Assembly (NCBI RefSeq): GCF_009687885.1
Contig: NZ_BLAF01000066.1
Span: 1 to 59,704 of the forward strand
DNA: 59,704 bases
Direction: 5' to 3'
DNA from: Acrocarpospora pleiomorpha
GTDB taxonomy: Bacteria; Actinomycetota; Actinomycetes; Streptosporangiales; Streptosporangiaceae
The notes beneath the pieces are model-generated. The model did not search any database. It saw only the letters and a program-made list of their open reading frames with translations, and had not been told where the DNA came from. Positions 7,074 through 14,949 of the stretch are shown piece after piece; the first letter of the stretch is position 1; each line of letters begins with the position of its first letter. Both the position numbers and the translations under genes were made by a program.

Positions 7074-8735
7074 GTGCTGAGTGACGCGACCGTCCCCGAC
7101 GTGGCCGAGACGGCGGAGACGCCCGGTTCCGGCCACCCGGCCGGGCCGCCCGCCTGGGCGCGCGCGCTCACCGTCATCGGCGGCGGAATCCTGACATTCC
7201 TCGCCTTTCCTCCGCTCGGCTGGTGGTTCACCGCGCCGTTCGGGGTGGCGCTCCTCTTCTTCGGTCTGTACGGCGTGCGCCTGCGGCGCGCGGCTTGGCT
7301 CGGCTACCTGGGCGGGGCGGCTTTCCTGTTCCCCGCGATGGCCTGGGTTCGGCCCATCGGAGACGACGCCTGGGTGGCCCTGGTCGCCACTGAGAGCGCT
7401 TTCTGGGCCGTTATGGCAGTCGCGGGCACGCTCGTCATGCGGCTGCGGCTGTGGCCGCTCTGGGTCGCCTGCCTGTGGGTCGCCCAGGAGTGGGCCCGCG
7501 GCCAGTTCCCCGTCGGGGGGTTTCCCTGGGCCCGGCTCGCTTTCAGCCAGGGCGATTCCCCCTACACCGGGCACGCCGCGCTGGGCGGGGCTCCGCTTGT
7601 AACTTTCACGGTGGTCCTGTCCGGCTCGCTGATCTCTTTCCTGCTCGTGCGCGGCCTGCCGCGCCCCGCCTGGGACCGCCAGGTCGCGCTGATCCTCGCC
7701 GGGGCGGTGGCCCTGCCGGTGCTCGGGCTCCTCGTTCCCCGGCCGGGCGATGAGGGCAAGACCATTCGCGTCGGGGTCGTCCAGGGCAACGTGCCCGGCC
7801 GTGGTCTCGGCTGGGCGGGGAACGAGCCCGCCGTCGTGCTGAAGAACCACGCCGACGAGACCCACCGGCTGGCCGCCGCCGTGCGGGCGGGCGAGCTGCC
7901 GAAACCGGACATCGTGGTGTGGCCGGAGAACTCCACCGACATCGATCCGTACCGGAACGCGGCCGCTTACCAGACCATCGACGCGGCTGTGAAGGACGTC
8001 GGGGTGCCGGTTCTGGTCGGGGCCGTGGTGTCGATCGGAACCGAGAACCGGGCCACCCGGGCCGTCGTGTGGGATCCGGTGACCGGGCCCGGGGCCTACT
8101 ACGACAAGCAGAAGCTGGTGCCGTTCGGGGAGTTCACGCCGTACAAGGAGATCGTGCTGGCGCTGTTCGAGCGGGCCAACCTGGTCGGCAGGCAGTCGGT
8201 GCCGGGGTCCGAGGACGGGGATCTGGTGGTCGGCCCGGTCACCGTCGGGGCGGTGAGCTGCTACGAGGTGGCCTTCGACCAGATCGTGCGCGGCACCGTC
8301 CGGGCCGGGGGCTCGCCGCTGGTCGTGCAGACCAACAACGCCACCTACGAGCTGACCAACCTGCCGCCGCAGCAGCTGGCCATGTCCCAGCTGCGCGCCG
8401 TCGAGCACAACCGGGCGGTGATCGCCGTGGCCACCACCGGCATCTCCGCCTACGTCAGCCCGGACGGGACCGTCCAGTGGCGGACCGCCGAGCTGGTGCC
8501 CGGCCGCACCGTGGTGACCGTGCCGGTGCGCACCGCGAACACGCTGGCCACCCGGGTGGGCGGGTGGCCAGAGCTGCTGTTGATATTGATGGGGGCGGCG
8601 GCGACGATGGTGGCTACCGGTGCGGCATGGCGGCAGCGGGAGAACGCGCGACGGGAAAACAGGCGGGACGGCAGGGCGGCACGGGACGACGTGCCGGGCG
8701 AGCACAGCCAGGGTCACAGTCAGGGATTGGACTAG
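7074..8735 (+). CDS. lnt: apolipoprotein N-acyltransferase
   Basis: A 553-residue membrane enzyme that N-acylates the lipid-modified N-terminal cysteine of lipoproteins. Several hydrophobic segments in the first ~230 residues (e.g. LTVIGGGILTFLAFPPLGWW) precede a nitrilase-like domain with the expected Glu (VVWPENSTD, ~residue 284), Lys (YYDKQKLVPFGEF, ~346) and Cys (VSCYEVAFD, ~395). A last transmembrane segment lies near LLLILMGAAATMVAT. The GTG at 7074 is chosen because a -10 sequence lies just upstream; a TTG at 7038 would add 12 unlikely residues. The ppm1 ribosome binding site overlaps the stop codon, so the two genes form an operon as in other actinobacteria, where Lnt and Ppm1 can even be fused. 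Confidence 0.95.
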   Translation: MLSDATVPDVAETAETPGSGHPAGPPAWARALTVIGGGILTFLAFPPLGWWFTAPFGVALLFFGLYGVRLRRAAWLGYLGGAAFLFPAMAWVRPIGDDAWVALVATESAFWAVMAVAGTLVMRLRLWPLWVACLWVAQEWARGQFPVGGFPWARLAFSQGDSPYTGHAALGGAPLVTFTVVLSGSLISFLLVRGLPRPAWDRQVALILAGAVALPVLGLLVPRPGDEGKTIRVGVVQGNVPGRGLGWAGNEPAVVLKNHADETHRLAAAVRAGELPKPDIVVWPENSTDIDPYRNAAAYQTIDAAVKDVGVPVLVGAVVSIGTENRATRAVVWDPVTGPGAYYDKQKLVPFGEFTPYKEIVLALFERANLVGRQSVPGSEDGDLVVGPVTVGAVSCYEVAFDQIVRGTVRAGGSPLVVQTNNATYELTNLPPQQLAMSQLRAVEHNRAVIAVATTGISAYVSPDGTVQWRTAELVPGRTVVTVPVRTANTLATRVGGWPELLLILMGAAATMVATGAAWRQRENARRENRRDGRAARDDVPGEHSQGHSQGLD

Positions 8736-8743
8736 GGAGTCGC

Positions 8744-9487
8744 ATGGATCGGATGCCGGGACGCGTCCTCGTCATCGTCCCCACCTACAACGAGCGCGAG
8801 AACCTCCCGCTGATCGTGAAACGGCTCCGCACCGCGCTGCCCGACGTGGACGTGCTCGTCGCCGACGACAACAGCCCCGACGGCACCGGGCAGGTCGCCG
8901 ACGAGCTGGCCGCCGACGACGCGCAGGTGCACGTGCTGCACCGGCCCGGCAAGCAGGGCCTCGGCACCGCCTACATCGCCGGATTCCAGTGGGGCCTGGG
9001 CGAAGGCTACGACGTGCTCGTGGAGATGGACGCCGACGGCTCCCACCAGCCCGAGGAACTGGCCAAACTCCTCGACGCGGTGGCCGGGGGCGCGGATCTG
9101 GCGATCGGCTCCCGCTGGGTGCCCGGCGGCAAGGTCGTCAACTGGCCGTCCTCCCGCGAGTTCCTGTCCCGGGGCGCCAACATCTACACCCGCATCATGC
9201 TCGGCCTCCCGGTCCGCGACGCCACCGCCGGCTTCCGCGCCTACCGCGCCACCACCCTCCGCAAGATCGGCGTCGAGGGCGTGCAGTCCCAGGGCTACTG
9301 CTTCCAGGTCGACCTGACCCTGCGCACGGTCCGCAACGGCCTGCGCGTCACCGAGGTCCCGATCACCTTCGTCGACCGCACGATCGGCGCCAGCAAGATG
9401 AGCGGCCGCGTAGCCACCGAAGCGCTCTGGCGGATCTCCCTGTGGGGCATCACCGGCCTACCGGCCCGCCTCCGGCGAAAGCGCTGA
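8744..9487 (+). CDS. ppm1: polyprenol-phosphate mannosyltransferase (Ppm1/DPM1 type)
   Basis: A 247-residue GT2 glycosyltransferase. The start of the fold (VLVIVPTYNERENLPLIV), the DDNSPDGT segment, the EMDADGSHQPEEL metal-binding region and GSRWVPGGKVVNWP are hallmarks of dolichol/polyprenol monophosphomannose synthases. It makes the mannosyl donor used for extracytoplasmic glycan and protein mannosylation. There are no transmembrane helices, so it needs membrane recruitment; partnership with Lnt is known in actinobacteria. AGGGAG overlapping the lnt stop serves the ATG at 8744; ATG 8753 is a possible alternative. It converges with the TetR gene end to end with no gap. Confidence 0.93.
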   Translation: MDRMPGRVLVIVPTYNERENLPLIVKRLRTALPDVDVLVADDNSPDGTGQVADELAADDAQVHVLHRPGKQGLGTAYIAGFQWGLGEGYDVLVEMDADGSHQPEELAKLLDAVAGGADLAIGSRWVPGGKVVNWPSSREFLSRGANIYTRIMLGLPVRDATAGFRAYRATTLRKIGVEGVQSQGYCFQVDLTLRTVRNGLRVTEVPITFVDRTIGASKMSGRVATEALWRISLWGITGLPARLRRKR

Positions 9488-10210
9488 TCACAAGACTGGT
9501 TCCGACGCGTTCAGGTCGATGGGGGCGGCTCCCACCGGTAGGTCCTCGCGGCGGGCGAGGAGCCCGGAGATGGTCACCGCGAGGGTCTGGCGCAGCAGGT
9601 CGGTGAAGTCCACGCGGAGGGCGGCCACGGCCGGGTCGGCGGCGTAGGCGGCCAGCATCGCCTCCGGCGGCTGGCTGTACGGCCAGGCCGCGGCGGTGAT
9701 GAGCGTGGTCACCGCCACCAACCGGGTCGCGTCCTGCGCGCCGAGTTCCGGCACGTACCGCAGGACCAGCCGGGCTTGTGTCTCGATGGCCAGCCTCGTG
9801 GCGCGCTTGTGCCGCAGGGCGACCTCGGTGGACACGTTATGTTCCAGCACCGTGGCCTGCGTGCTGATCAGGTCGCACAGCACCGGCCGCCGCGCCAGCG
9901 ACTCGGCCAGGATGGCGGCGAACCGGTCCCCGCGCTCCCGGGGTGTGCCGTCGATGGGCTCGAGCGATCGCTCCAGCTGGGCCAGCCACTCCTGGAGTTC
10001 CGCGTCCAGTAGTTCGAGCAGGACCGCCTCGCGGGAGTCGAAGTAGCGCAGCACGTTGGATTTGGCCAGGTGGGCGCGGCGGCTCAGCTCGTTCAGGCTG
10101 AGCTTCGCGACGGGCATCTCGGTCAGCATCGTGGCCGCCGTGTCGACGATCTGCCGCCGCCGTTCGGTCCGCTGCTCGTCGTTTCGGGCGCGCTTGAAGT
10201 CCACGACCAC
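9488..10210 (-). CDS. TetR-family regulator
   Basis: 240 residues. The N-terminal helix-turn-helix reads LSLNELSRRAHLAKSNVLRYFDSREAVLLELL (residues ~37-68), followed by a helical ligand domain. The GTG at 10210 gives the start. It is divergent from an SDR oxidoreductase, and the 90-bp gap contains three copies of AGACC-N3-GGTCT, so the protein most likely represses both itself and the SDR until a small ligand binds. The ligand is unknown. Confidence 0.92.
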   Translation of the reverse strand: MVVDFKRARNDEQRTERRRQIVDTAATMLTEMPVAKLSLNELSRRAHLAKSNVLRYFDSREAVLLELLDAELQEWLAQLERSLEPIDGTPRERGDRFAAILAESLARRPVLCDLISTQATVLEHNVSTEVALRHKRATRLAIETQARLVLRYVPELGAQDATRLVAVTTLITAAAWPYSQPPEAMLAAYAADPAVAALRVDFTDLLRQTLAVTISGLLARREDLPVGAAPIDLNASEPVL

Positions 10211-10217
10211 ATCGTAC

Positions 10218-10230
10218 AGACCACAGGTCT
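10218..10230. promoter_or_regulatory. TetR operator copy 1 (AGACC-aca-GGTCT)
   Basis: Perfect 5-bp arms with a 3-bp spacer, 7 bases upstream of the TetR start codon. Confidence 0.7.
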
Positions 10231-10239
10231 CTTGTTAGA

Positions 10240-10252
10240 AGACCGCCGGTCT
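10240..10252. promoter_or_regulatory. TetR operator copy 2 (AGACC-gcc-GGTCT)
   Basis: Identical arms; centre 22 bp from copy 1, about two helical turns, so repressor dimers could bind on the same DNA face. Confidence 0.7.
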
Positions 10253-10273
10253 GCTAGGTTCGGATGACATTAC

Positions 10274-10286
10274 AGACCAGTGGTCT
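10274..10286. promoter_or_regulatory. TetR operator copy 3 (AGACC-agt-GGTCT)
   Basis: Identical arms, centre 34 bp from copy 2, ending just before the AAGGAG of the SDR gene. Confidence 0.7.
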
Positions 10287-10300
10287 TTAAGGAGTTCGTC

Positions 10301-11212
10301 ATGTACCAGGTTCCGGATCAGCGGGGGAAGCTCGCGGTGGTGACCGGCGCGAACAGCGGGACCGGCAAGGAAGCCGCCAAGCGGCTGGCCGCGGCCGGCG
10401 CGGAGGTGGTGCTCGCGGTGCGCACGCCGGCCAAGGGCGAGCAGGCCCGCGCGGAGATCATTGCCGAGCACCCCTCCGCCCGGGTGCGGGTCGGTCGCGT
10501 CGACCTGGCCGACCTCGCCTCGGTCCGCGATTTCGCCGAGGGCCTGCTCGCCGACGGCCGGCCGCTGGACCTGCTGGTGAACAACGCCGGTGTGATGACC
10601 CCGCCCCGTCGTTTCGAGACGGCCGACGGGTTCGAACTGCAGATGGGCAGCAACTACCTCGGCCCGTTCGCGCTGACCGTCCGCCTGCTGCCGTTGCTGC
10701 TCGCCGCTCCCGCGCCGCGGGTGACCACGATGAGCAGCGGCATGGCCAACCGCGGCCGGATCAACTTCGACGACCTGCAGTGGCAGCGCCGCTACAGCCC
10801 GGTCGGGGGCTACGCGCAGTCGAAACTGGCCGACCTGATGATGATGCTCCAGCTGTCCGAGATCGCGGCCGCGCGCGGCTGGCCGCTGCTGTCCACCGGC
10901 GCGCACCCCGGCAACACCCGCACGAACTTGGCGGTCGCGGGCCCGAATCTCGGCGGCCGCGCAAGCCTGCTGCTCAGGGCGGCGGCGAAGGTCGTGCCCT
11001 CACAGGCGGTCGAGCAAGGCACCGAACCCCTGCTGTACGCCGCAACCAGCCCTGACGCGGTGCCCGGCGGCTACTACGGCCCCCACTGGTCGATGATCGG
11101 CCCGACGAAGGTCGCCCGCCCACCGCGCGCGGCGCTGGACAAGGCGGCCAGCACGCGCCTGTGGACCGAATCCGAACGCCTCACCGGCGTCTCCATCCCC
11201 GCACCTGCCTGA
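10301..11212 (+). CDS. short-chain dehydrogenase/reductase
   Basis: A 303-residue NAD(P)-dependent SDR resembling the retinol dehydrogenase/WW-domain oxidoreductase group. The cofactor motif is TGANSGTG, the structural motif NNAG, and the active-site Tyr-Lys lies in YAQSK with serine in TMSSG. The ATG at 10301 follows AAGGAG (10289-10294). It is divergent from and probably repressed by the TetR protein, so it likely reduces or oxidises the xenobiotic or metabolite sensed by that regulator. Substrate unknown. Confidence 0.9.
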   Translation: MYQVPDQRGKLAVVTGANSGTGKEAAKRLAAAGAEVVLAVRTPAKGEQARAEIIAEHPSARVRVGRVDLADLASVRDFAEGLLADGRPLDLLVNNAGVMTPPRRFETADGFELQMGSNYLGPFALTVRLLPLLLAAPAPRVTTMSSGMANRGRINFDDLQWQRRYSPVGGYAQSKLADLMMMLQLSEIAAARGWPLLSTGAHPGNTRTNLAVAGPNLGGRASLLLRAAAKVVPSQAVEQGTEPLLYAATSPDAVPGGYYGPHWSMIGPTKVARPPRAALDKAASTRLWTESERLTGVSIPAPA

Positions 11213-11496
11213 GCAGTTGAAACATGTTCAAGGGAGGATGTGTGTGGTCGGCAGCAGGTTTGCCACCCGCTACGGAGCGTCGTCCTGAGAGTTGTCGTCG
11301 TCTGCAGGCCGCCCCGAAGTGAATCGCGGTAGGCGGCAGGCGAGCCGAACGACGCCTGCGCGACGCGTGGCGCTGCATTGGAGTAGACGGTCATAGTCCA
11401 TTCGTCCGTCAGAAGCCGGTGCTCAAATACACCGGCACGGCGTGGGCACGCTGGGGCTATACCGGCTCTATACCGGGGTTTCCTAGGGTCGGGCGC
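11213..11496. other. intergenic stretch without a gene
   Basis: A weak dyad TTGAA-N5-TTCAA (11217-11231) directly after the SDR stop could be a small terminator or binding site. The remaining ~265 bp show no coding frame with a ribosome binding site that I can support. Confidence 0.5.
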
Positions 11497-12024
11497 ATGA
11501 TGATCAGGAAATTGGCCGCAGGCCTCGCCGCGGCCGGATTCGCCGCAGTCCTCCTCGCGCCCTCTCCCGCCGTGGCGGCGGAGTGCACCCTCGGTTTCTG
11601 CGGAACGGTCAAGAACAACCTCCCGAGTTACTACACCGTCAAGGTCGCCCGGTTCGGTGTCGGCAACGAGACCTGCTGGACCTACAACGCCGGTTCGTTC
11701 ACCTGCCAGACCTACTGGCTGCCCAGCGGCAAGTCCAGCAGCGACATCGGTGTCAAGGACGCCGACGGTTTCATGCTCGAGCAGCCCTTCCGCCACGGCA
11801 TCCTGGGCCAGGTTCTGCCCGCCTACACCTGGGTCAAGATCCCGTCGATAGCCACCGTCTGGTGCAACCTCCTGAACGGTGCCACCACCCCGACCTGCTA
11901 CCAGTGCCCCCCCATCCGGCGGGAACGCGCACAGCAGCCGGTCGCCGCCCTCCTGCCACAGCGTGCGGATCTCAGTGAAGCCCGCCTCGGCCAGCGCGGT
12001 CACGTGGGTGTCGAGGTGGAGTGA
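11497..12024 (+). CDS. small secreted cysteine-rich protein with aberrant C-terminal read-through
   Basis: 175 residues from ATG 11497 (ATG 11500 also possible). A clear signal peptide ends at AVAA (~residue 28). The mature part has Cys at about 30, 35, 60, 70, 123, 134 and 137, suggesting disulfides in an exported protein; I do not recognise a family. From about residue 138 (nt 11908) the reading frame runs antisense through a methyltransferase relic, so the last ~38 residues look non-native and the original stop codon seems to have been lost in a rearrangement. Confidence 0.6.
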   Translation: MMIRKLAAGLAAAGFAAVLLAPSPAVAAECTLGFCGTVKNNLPSYYTVKVARFGVGNETCWTYNAGSFTCQTYWLPSGKSSSDIGVKDADGFMLEQPFRHGILGQVLPAYTWVKIPSIATVWCNLLNGATTPTCYQCPPIRRERAQQPVAALLPQRADLSEARLGQRGHVGVEVE

Positions 12025-12091
12025 CCCGAGCCGTGTGCGCGGCCATCGCGCGGCGCTTCTCGCGGTCGGCCGCCCACCAGGCCGCCCACTC
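11908..12091 (-). pseudogene. C-terminal relic of a class I SAM-dependent methyltransferase
   Basis: On the minus strand, SLHLDTHVTALAEAGF then TEIRTLWQEGGDRLLCAF matches the C-terminus of many actinobacterial class I methyltransferases. The preceding part (EWAAWWAADREKRRAMAAH) is in another frame, so there is at least one frameshift. Everything N-terminal is missing and the stop is gone. It is a dead fragment of about 60 codons, overlapped antisense by the end of the secreted protein gene. Confidence 0.55.
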
Positions 12092-12120
12092 CTAGGGGCG
12101 CTCCCCGGGGAGTGGGCGGC
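12081..12120. terminator. large inverted repeat
   Basis: GCCGCCCACTCC (12081-12092) pairs perfectly with GGAGTGGGCGGC (12109-12120), and GGGG/CCCC pair inside. It could be a terminator or the edge of a former mobile element, since it lies between two gene relics. Confidence 0.5.
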
Positions 12121-12250
12121 GGTCGGGTGGCGCGTTCGTAGCGATCTGAGTGGAAGGCCGTGATGGCGGAGCCCGGGGGAGAACAGAGGGATGGGTGGGT
12201 GGTGAAGGTAAGCCATCGAGGGATATAGACCCTGACCTGCGGCTATGTCT

Positions 12251-12840
12251 CTACGCAGCGGCCGGAAGGGGTGTGTGGCCCGTGTGTGGCCCGTCGTTTA
12301 CGGGCGTGTTCGCGCTGGTCACAGAGCCGAGCACAGCGGCATCGAAGGCCGCTTCAATCTTGGCGTTGACGGCGTCTTCGTCGGCCTCGATCCAGTGGGC
12401 GTAGACCGCGAACAGGACCTTGACCGTGTGCCCCATGCGTTTGGCGACCTCCAAGGGGTTGACGCCCGCCGACAGTTGCATGGTGGCGTTGGCGTGGCGC
12501 AGGTCATACGGCCGACGCGCCACTTGGGAGGCGAACTCGGCAGCGGTGAAGGCGCCTTACGAGCCTGCCGCCAGATCTGGCCGTAGACGCTCTTGTCGAT
12601 CCGGGCATGGTCGTCACCGTCCCAGAACAGCCGCCCGTCATCCGCCGTGCCGTACGTGGTGATGTGCTCACGGAGAATCGCCACGAGCGCCGGGAGAATG
12701 GGCACGATCCGGACCGCCTTACGGCCCCGGGGCTTGAGCCCCCGCTGTCCGTTGCTCTCGCCGGTTCCGGTCCACAGCTCACCCACATCAGGCGAGGAGC
12801 CGCACAGGGTGAGCCGCCCGCACCCCGACTCAGGCCCCTA
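12251..12840 (-). pseudogene. tyrosine recombinase (phage-type integrase) remnant
   Basis: The C-terminal catalytic region is readable: RPYDLRHANATMQLSAG carries HxxR, MGHT the following GH, and VYAHW the nucleophilic Tyr. A second frame holds the preceding part (GRKAVRIVPILPALVAILRE … DDHARIDKSVYGQIWRQA). A single-base shift near 12555 separates them, and the segment with the first catalytic Arg and the SAM-like N-domain is unrecognisable. The gene is therefore inactive. It marks former integration of a phage or ICE; no tRNA or attachment site is visible beside it. Confidence 0.75.
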
Positions 12841-12947
12841 AAGCAGTTCCAAGCGGCCCGGATCTCGCAGGGCACGCCCACCGGCGGACGCTCAGGGGGG
12901 AATGCTCCGGGCACCCCCCGGCCCGCATAGCGGTAATCGGTGCCACC

Positions 12948-13718
12948 TCAGAGTTGCCTCTTCAGCGTCGTTTCGATCGCTGGCCCGAGAAAGGCGAGGG
13001 TCAGGTCCGCTCTTCGAGCTAGCCATTGGTCAGAGACCGGAGCGGCGTCCCCATACCGGCGTCGCCTTGTGTCCTCCACGACCTCTGACGGTGCCCCCAA
13101 TTGATCGAGGACATCCAAGGCTTCTCGCTTGGTGATCAACTTGCCCGTGCGCAACGTCACTGTTGCCCTGGCAAGTGTTAGCAGGCCAAGGTCAACCCAG
13201 ATGTCACGGAGCCACCACTCCGGATGGTCGAGCGATGGACGCCAGAAGGTCTCAAGATCTTCGACCACAAAGTCCGTGAGTTGCTCATCGGTCACCGGCG
13301 GCAGGATCGCTCCCGGTCCTTCGCCCCACAGAACCAAGCCGAACTCATGAAGCTCACGCCTCGTCACCGGCGTGACGGGTTTGCGCATCAGCTCCTCATG
13401 CGCCCAGCGGAGATGTACACCCGCAAGGTCAGCGACCTCAGCCTGGACGAGGTAAGAGCAGTGCAGTTCGGATGCAAGGGTGGTCGACTCGCTCAATTGC
13501 CGGTGCATTCCCTCTAACCGCCGCTCATCTTCGGAGGAGCATGCTCGTCCGAGAATCGCGATGAGATCGAGATCGCTACGGCCCGGCTGATAGTCCCCAC
13601 CCGCGAGTGATCCATGCGCCCACACGGAGACGACAGGAACAACCGACTGCACCGCCTGGACAAAGCGGCCGAGGAGCTGATCTGTGGCTTCGTCAGTCAT
13701 ACGGCCAGTCTGTGTCAC
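12948..13718 (-). CDS. nucleotidyltransferase-domain protein, aminoglycoside adenylyltransferase-like
   Basis: 256 residues. Residues 36-51 contain the Pol beta-type signature GSLAGGDYQPGRSDLDL (Gly-Ser, then Asp-x-Asp at 49/51) that binds metal-nucleotide. The C-terminal part, including TRRELHEFGLVLWGEG, resembles ANT(3'')/ANT(9)-type adenylyltransferases and related unassigned transferases. It could modify an aminoglycoside or another small molecule; resistance is not proven. The GTG at 13718 or the ATG at 13700 may be the start; neither has a good ribosome binding site. It has more A+T than its neighbours and sits next to an integrase relic, so horizontal acquisition is plausible. Confidence 0.75.
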   Translation of the reverse strand: MTQTGRMTDEATDQLLGRFVQAVQSVVPVVSVWAHGSLAGGDYQPGRSDLDLIAILGRACSSEDERRLEGMHRQLSESTTLASELHCSYLVQAEVADLAGVHLRWAHEELMRKPVTPVTRRELHEFGLVLWGEGPGAILPPVTDEQLTDFVVEDLETFWRPSLDHPEWWLRDIWVDLGLLTLARATVTLRTGKLITKREALDVLDQLGAPSEVVEDTRRRRYGDAAPVSDQWLARRADLTLAFLGPAIETTLKRQL

Positions 13719-13996
13719 ACGAATGCCGAGGGCGTGCGCAATTGCAGAGTCTTCGACATGTTTCCCGCCCCCGCGAGTTCTGTCACTCGCCCAATCATAG
13801 ACTTACTTTCGCGCCCGATCCAACACGCAGGATTGCACTCCATGGGCGCTATATTGTTGGATATACCAACCATTCATACATTTTCCTATAGGTACGCAGC
13901 CCATACAGGAACCACCCAATTCACTTCACCCTCGTATATCGCGCTTTACACTTCCAGCCCTGGTTCATACTTGGCGCTCATGTGGGCGAGACTCTG
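13719..13996. other. A+T-richer intergenic stretch
   Basis: About 280 bp clearly richer in A+T than the window, including TATATTG and TTGGATATACC near 13851-13868 that could form promoters for the flanking divergent genes. No gene or repeat is supported. Composition suggests foreign origin together with 11.9-13.7 kb. Confidence 0.5.
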
Positions 13997-14905
13997 ATGT
14001 CCGATGAACGGCCGATTCTGGTGACCGGGGCCGCCGGAGGGGTCGGCGCGGTCGGGCGTACCGTGGTCGAACTGCTCCGGCGGACCGGTCTGCCTGTTCG
14101 TGCGCTCGTGCACCGGGAGGACGAGCGGGCCGAGGCATTGCGGGCCGTGGGCGCGGAGGTTGTGGTGGGGGATCTCAGCCGAGCGCCCGACGTTGTGCGG
14201 GCTGTGGAGGGGTGCAGGCGGATGTACTTCGGCATGAGTGTTTCACCGGAGTATCTGGAGGCCTCGCTCACCACGGCTATGGTGGCCCGTCGTTACGGGG
14301 AACTGGACGCTTTTGTGAACATGTCTCAGATGACCGTCTCGCAGATGGATCTGATGAGTACGGAGGAGTCGGTTCATCAGCGGTATCACTGGCTGGCCGA
14401 GCAGGCGCTGAACTGGTCGGGTGTTCCGGTTGTGCATGTCAGGCCGACGGTGTTCATGGAGAACCCGCTCTTCATGGTCTTGGCGGTTTCGTCGATCAAG
14501 AAGGACGGGACGATACGGCTTCCGTTTGGCTCAGGCCGCACCTCTCCGGTCGTGGCGCATGATGTGGCCGAGGCGGTGGCCGCGATTCTGCGATCCCCTG
14601 GTGCTCATGTTGGCAAGGTCTATGAACTGACCGGCCCTCGATCGCGTGATTTGACGGACATGGCGGCGGAATTCTCCGAGGTGCTCGACCGGCCGGTCAC
14701 CTATGTCGACGTTCCCTTCGGCGAATGGGTCGAGCAGAGTCTCCGGCCTCTGAAGCTGCCTCCGCATCTGTTCGACCATGTGGTCACCATGGCCCGGCTG
14801 CACGCCAAGAATCGCTATGACCGCGTCACGGCCGATGTTGAGCTTCTCACCGGAAGGCCTGCCTCGGATATCCGCGAATTCTTCGAATTCCATCCGGAGC
14901 TCTGA
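13997..14905 (+). CDS. NmrA-like NAD(P)-binding protein
   Basis: 302 residues with an atypical SDR fold. The N-terminus ILVTGAAGGVGAVGRTVVELL carries the glycine-rich dinucleotide motif, then VVVGDLS; the typical YxxxK is absent, as in NmrA/azoreductase-type members (QRYHWLAEQALNWSGV is at the expected place). Such proteins act as NAD(P)H-dependent reductases or redox sensors. The ATG at 13997 is chosen over an in-frame GTG at 13982; no clear ribosome binding site is seen. It converges on the SGNH gene across a strong hairpin. Confidence 0.82.
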   Translation: MSDERPILVTGAAGGVGAVGRTVVELLRRTGLPVRALVHREDERAEALRAVGAEVVVGDLSRAPDVVRAVEGCRRMYFGMSVSPEYLEASLTTAMVARRYGELDAFVNMSQMTVSQMDLMSTEESVHQRYHWLAEQALNWSGVPVVHVRPTVFMENPLFMVLAVSSIKKDGTIRLPFGSGRTSPVVAHDVAEAVAAILRSPGAHVGKVYELTGPRSRDLTDMAAEFSEVLDRPVTYVDVPFGEWVEQSLRPLKLPPHLFDHVVTMARLHAKNRYDRVTADVELLTGRPASDIREFFEFHPEL

Positions 14906-14914
14906 AGAGCCGGT

Positions 14915-14937
14915 CGGGCCCCCGGAGCGGGGGCCCG
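14915..14937. terminator. bidirectional terminator hairpin
   Basis: CGGGCCCCCG and CGGGGGCCCG form a perfect 10-bp stem with a GAG loop in the 44-bp gap between convergent genes. It is suited to stop transcription from both sides. Confidence 0.75.
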
Positions 14938-14949
14938 GCCGGTGGGGAA

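Noticed and set aside
11181..11400. Small minus-strand gene in the SDR/secreted-protein gap
   Set aside because: No ribosome binding site or recognisable motif; Arg-rich composition typical of a chance frame.
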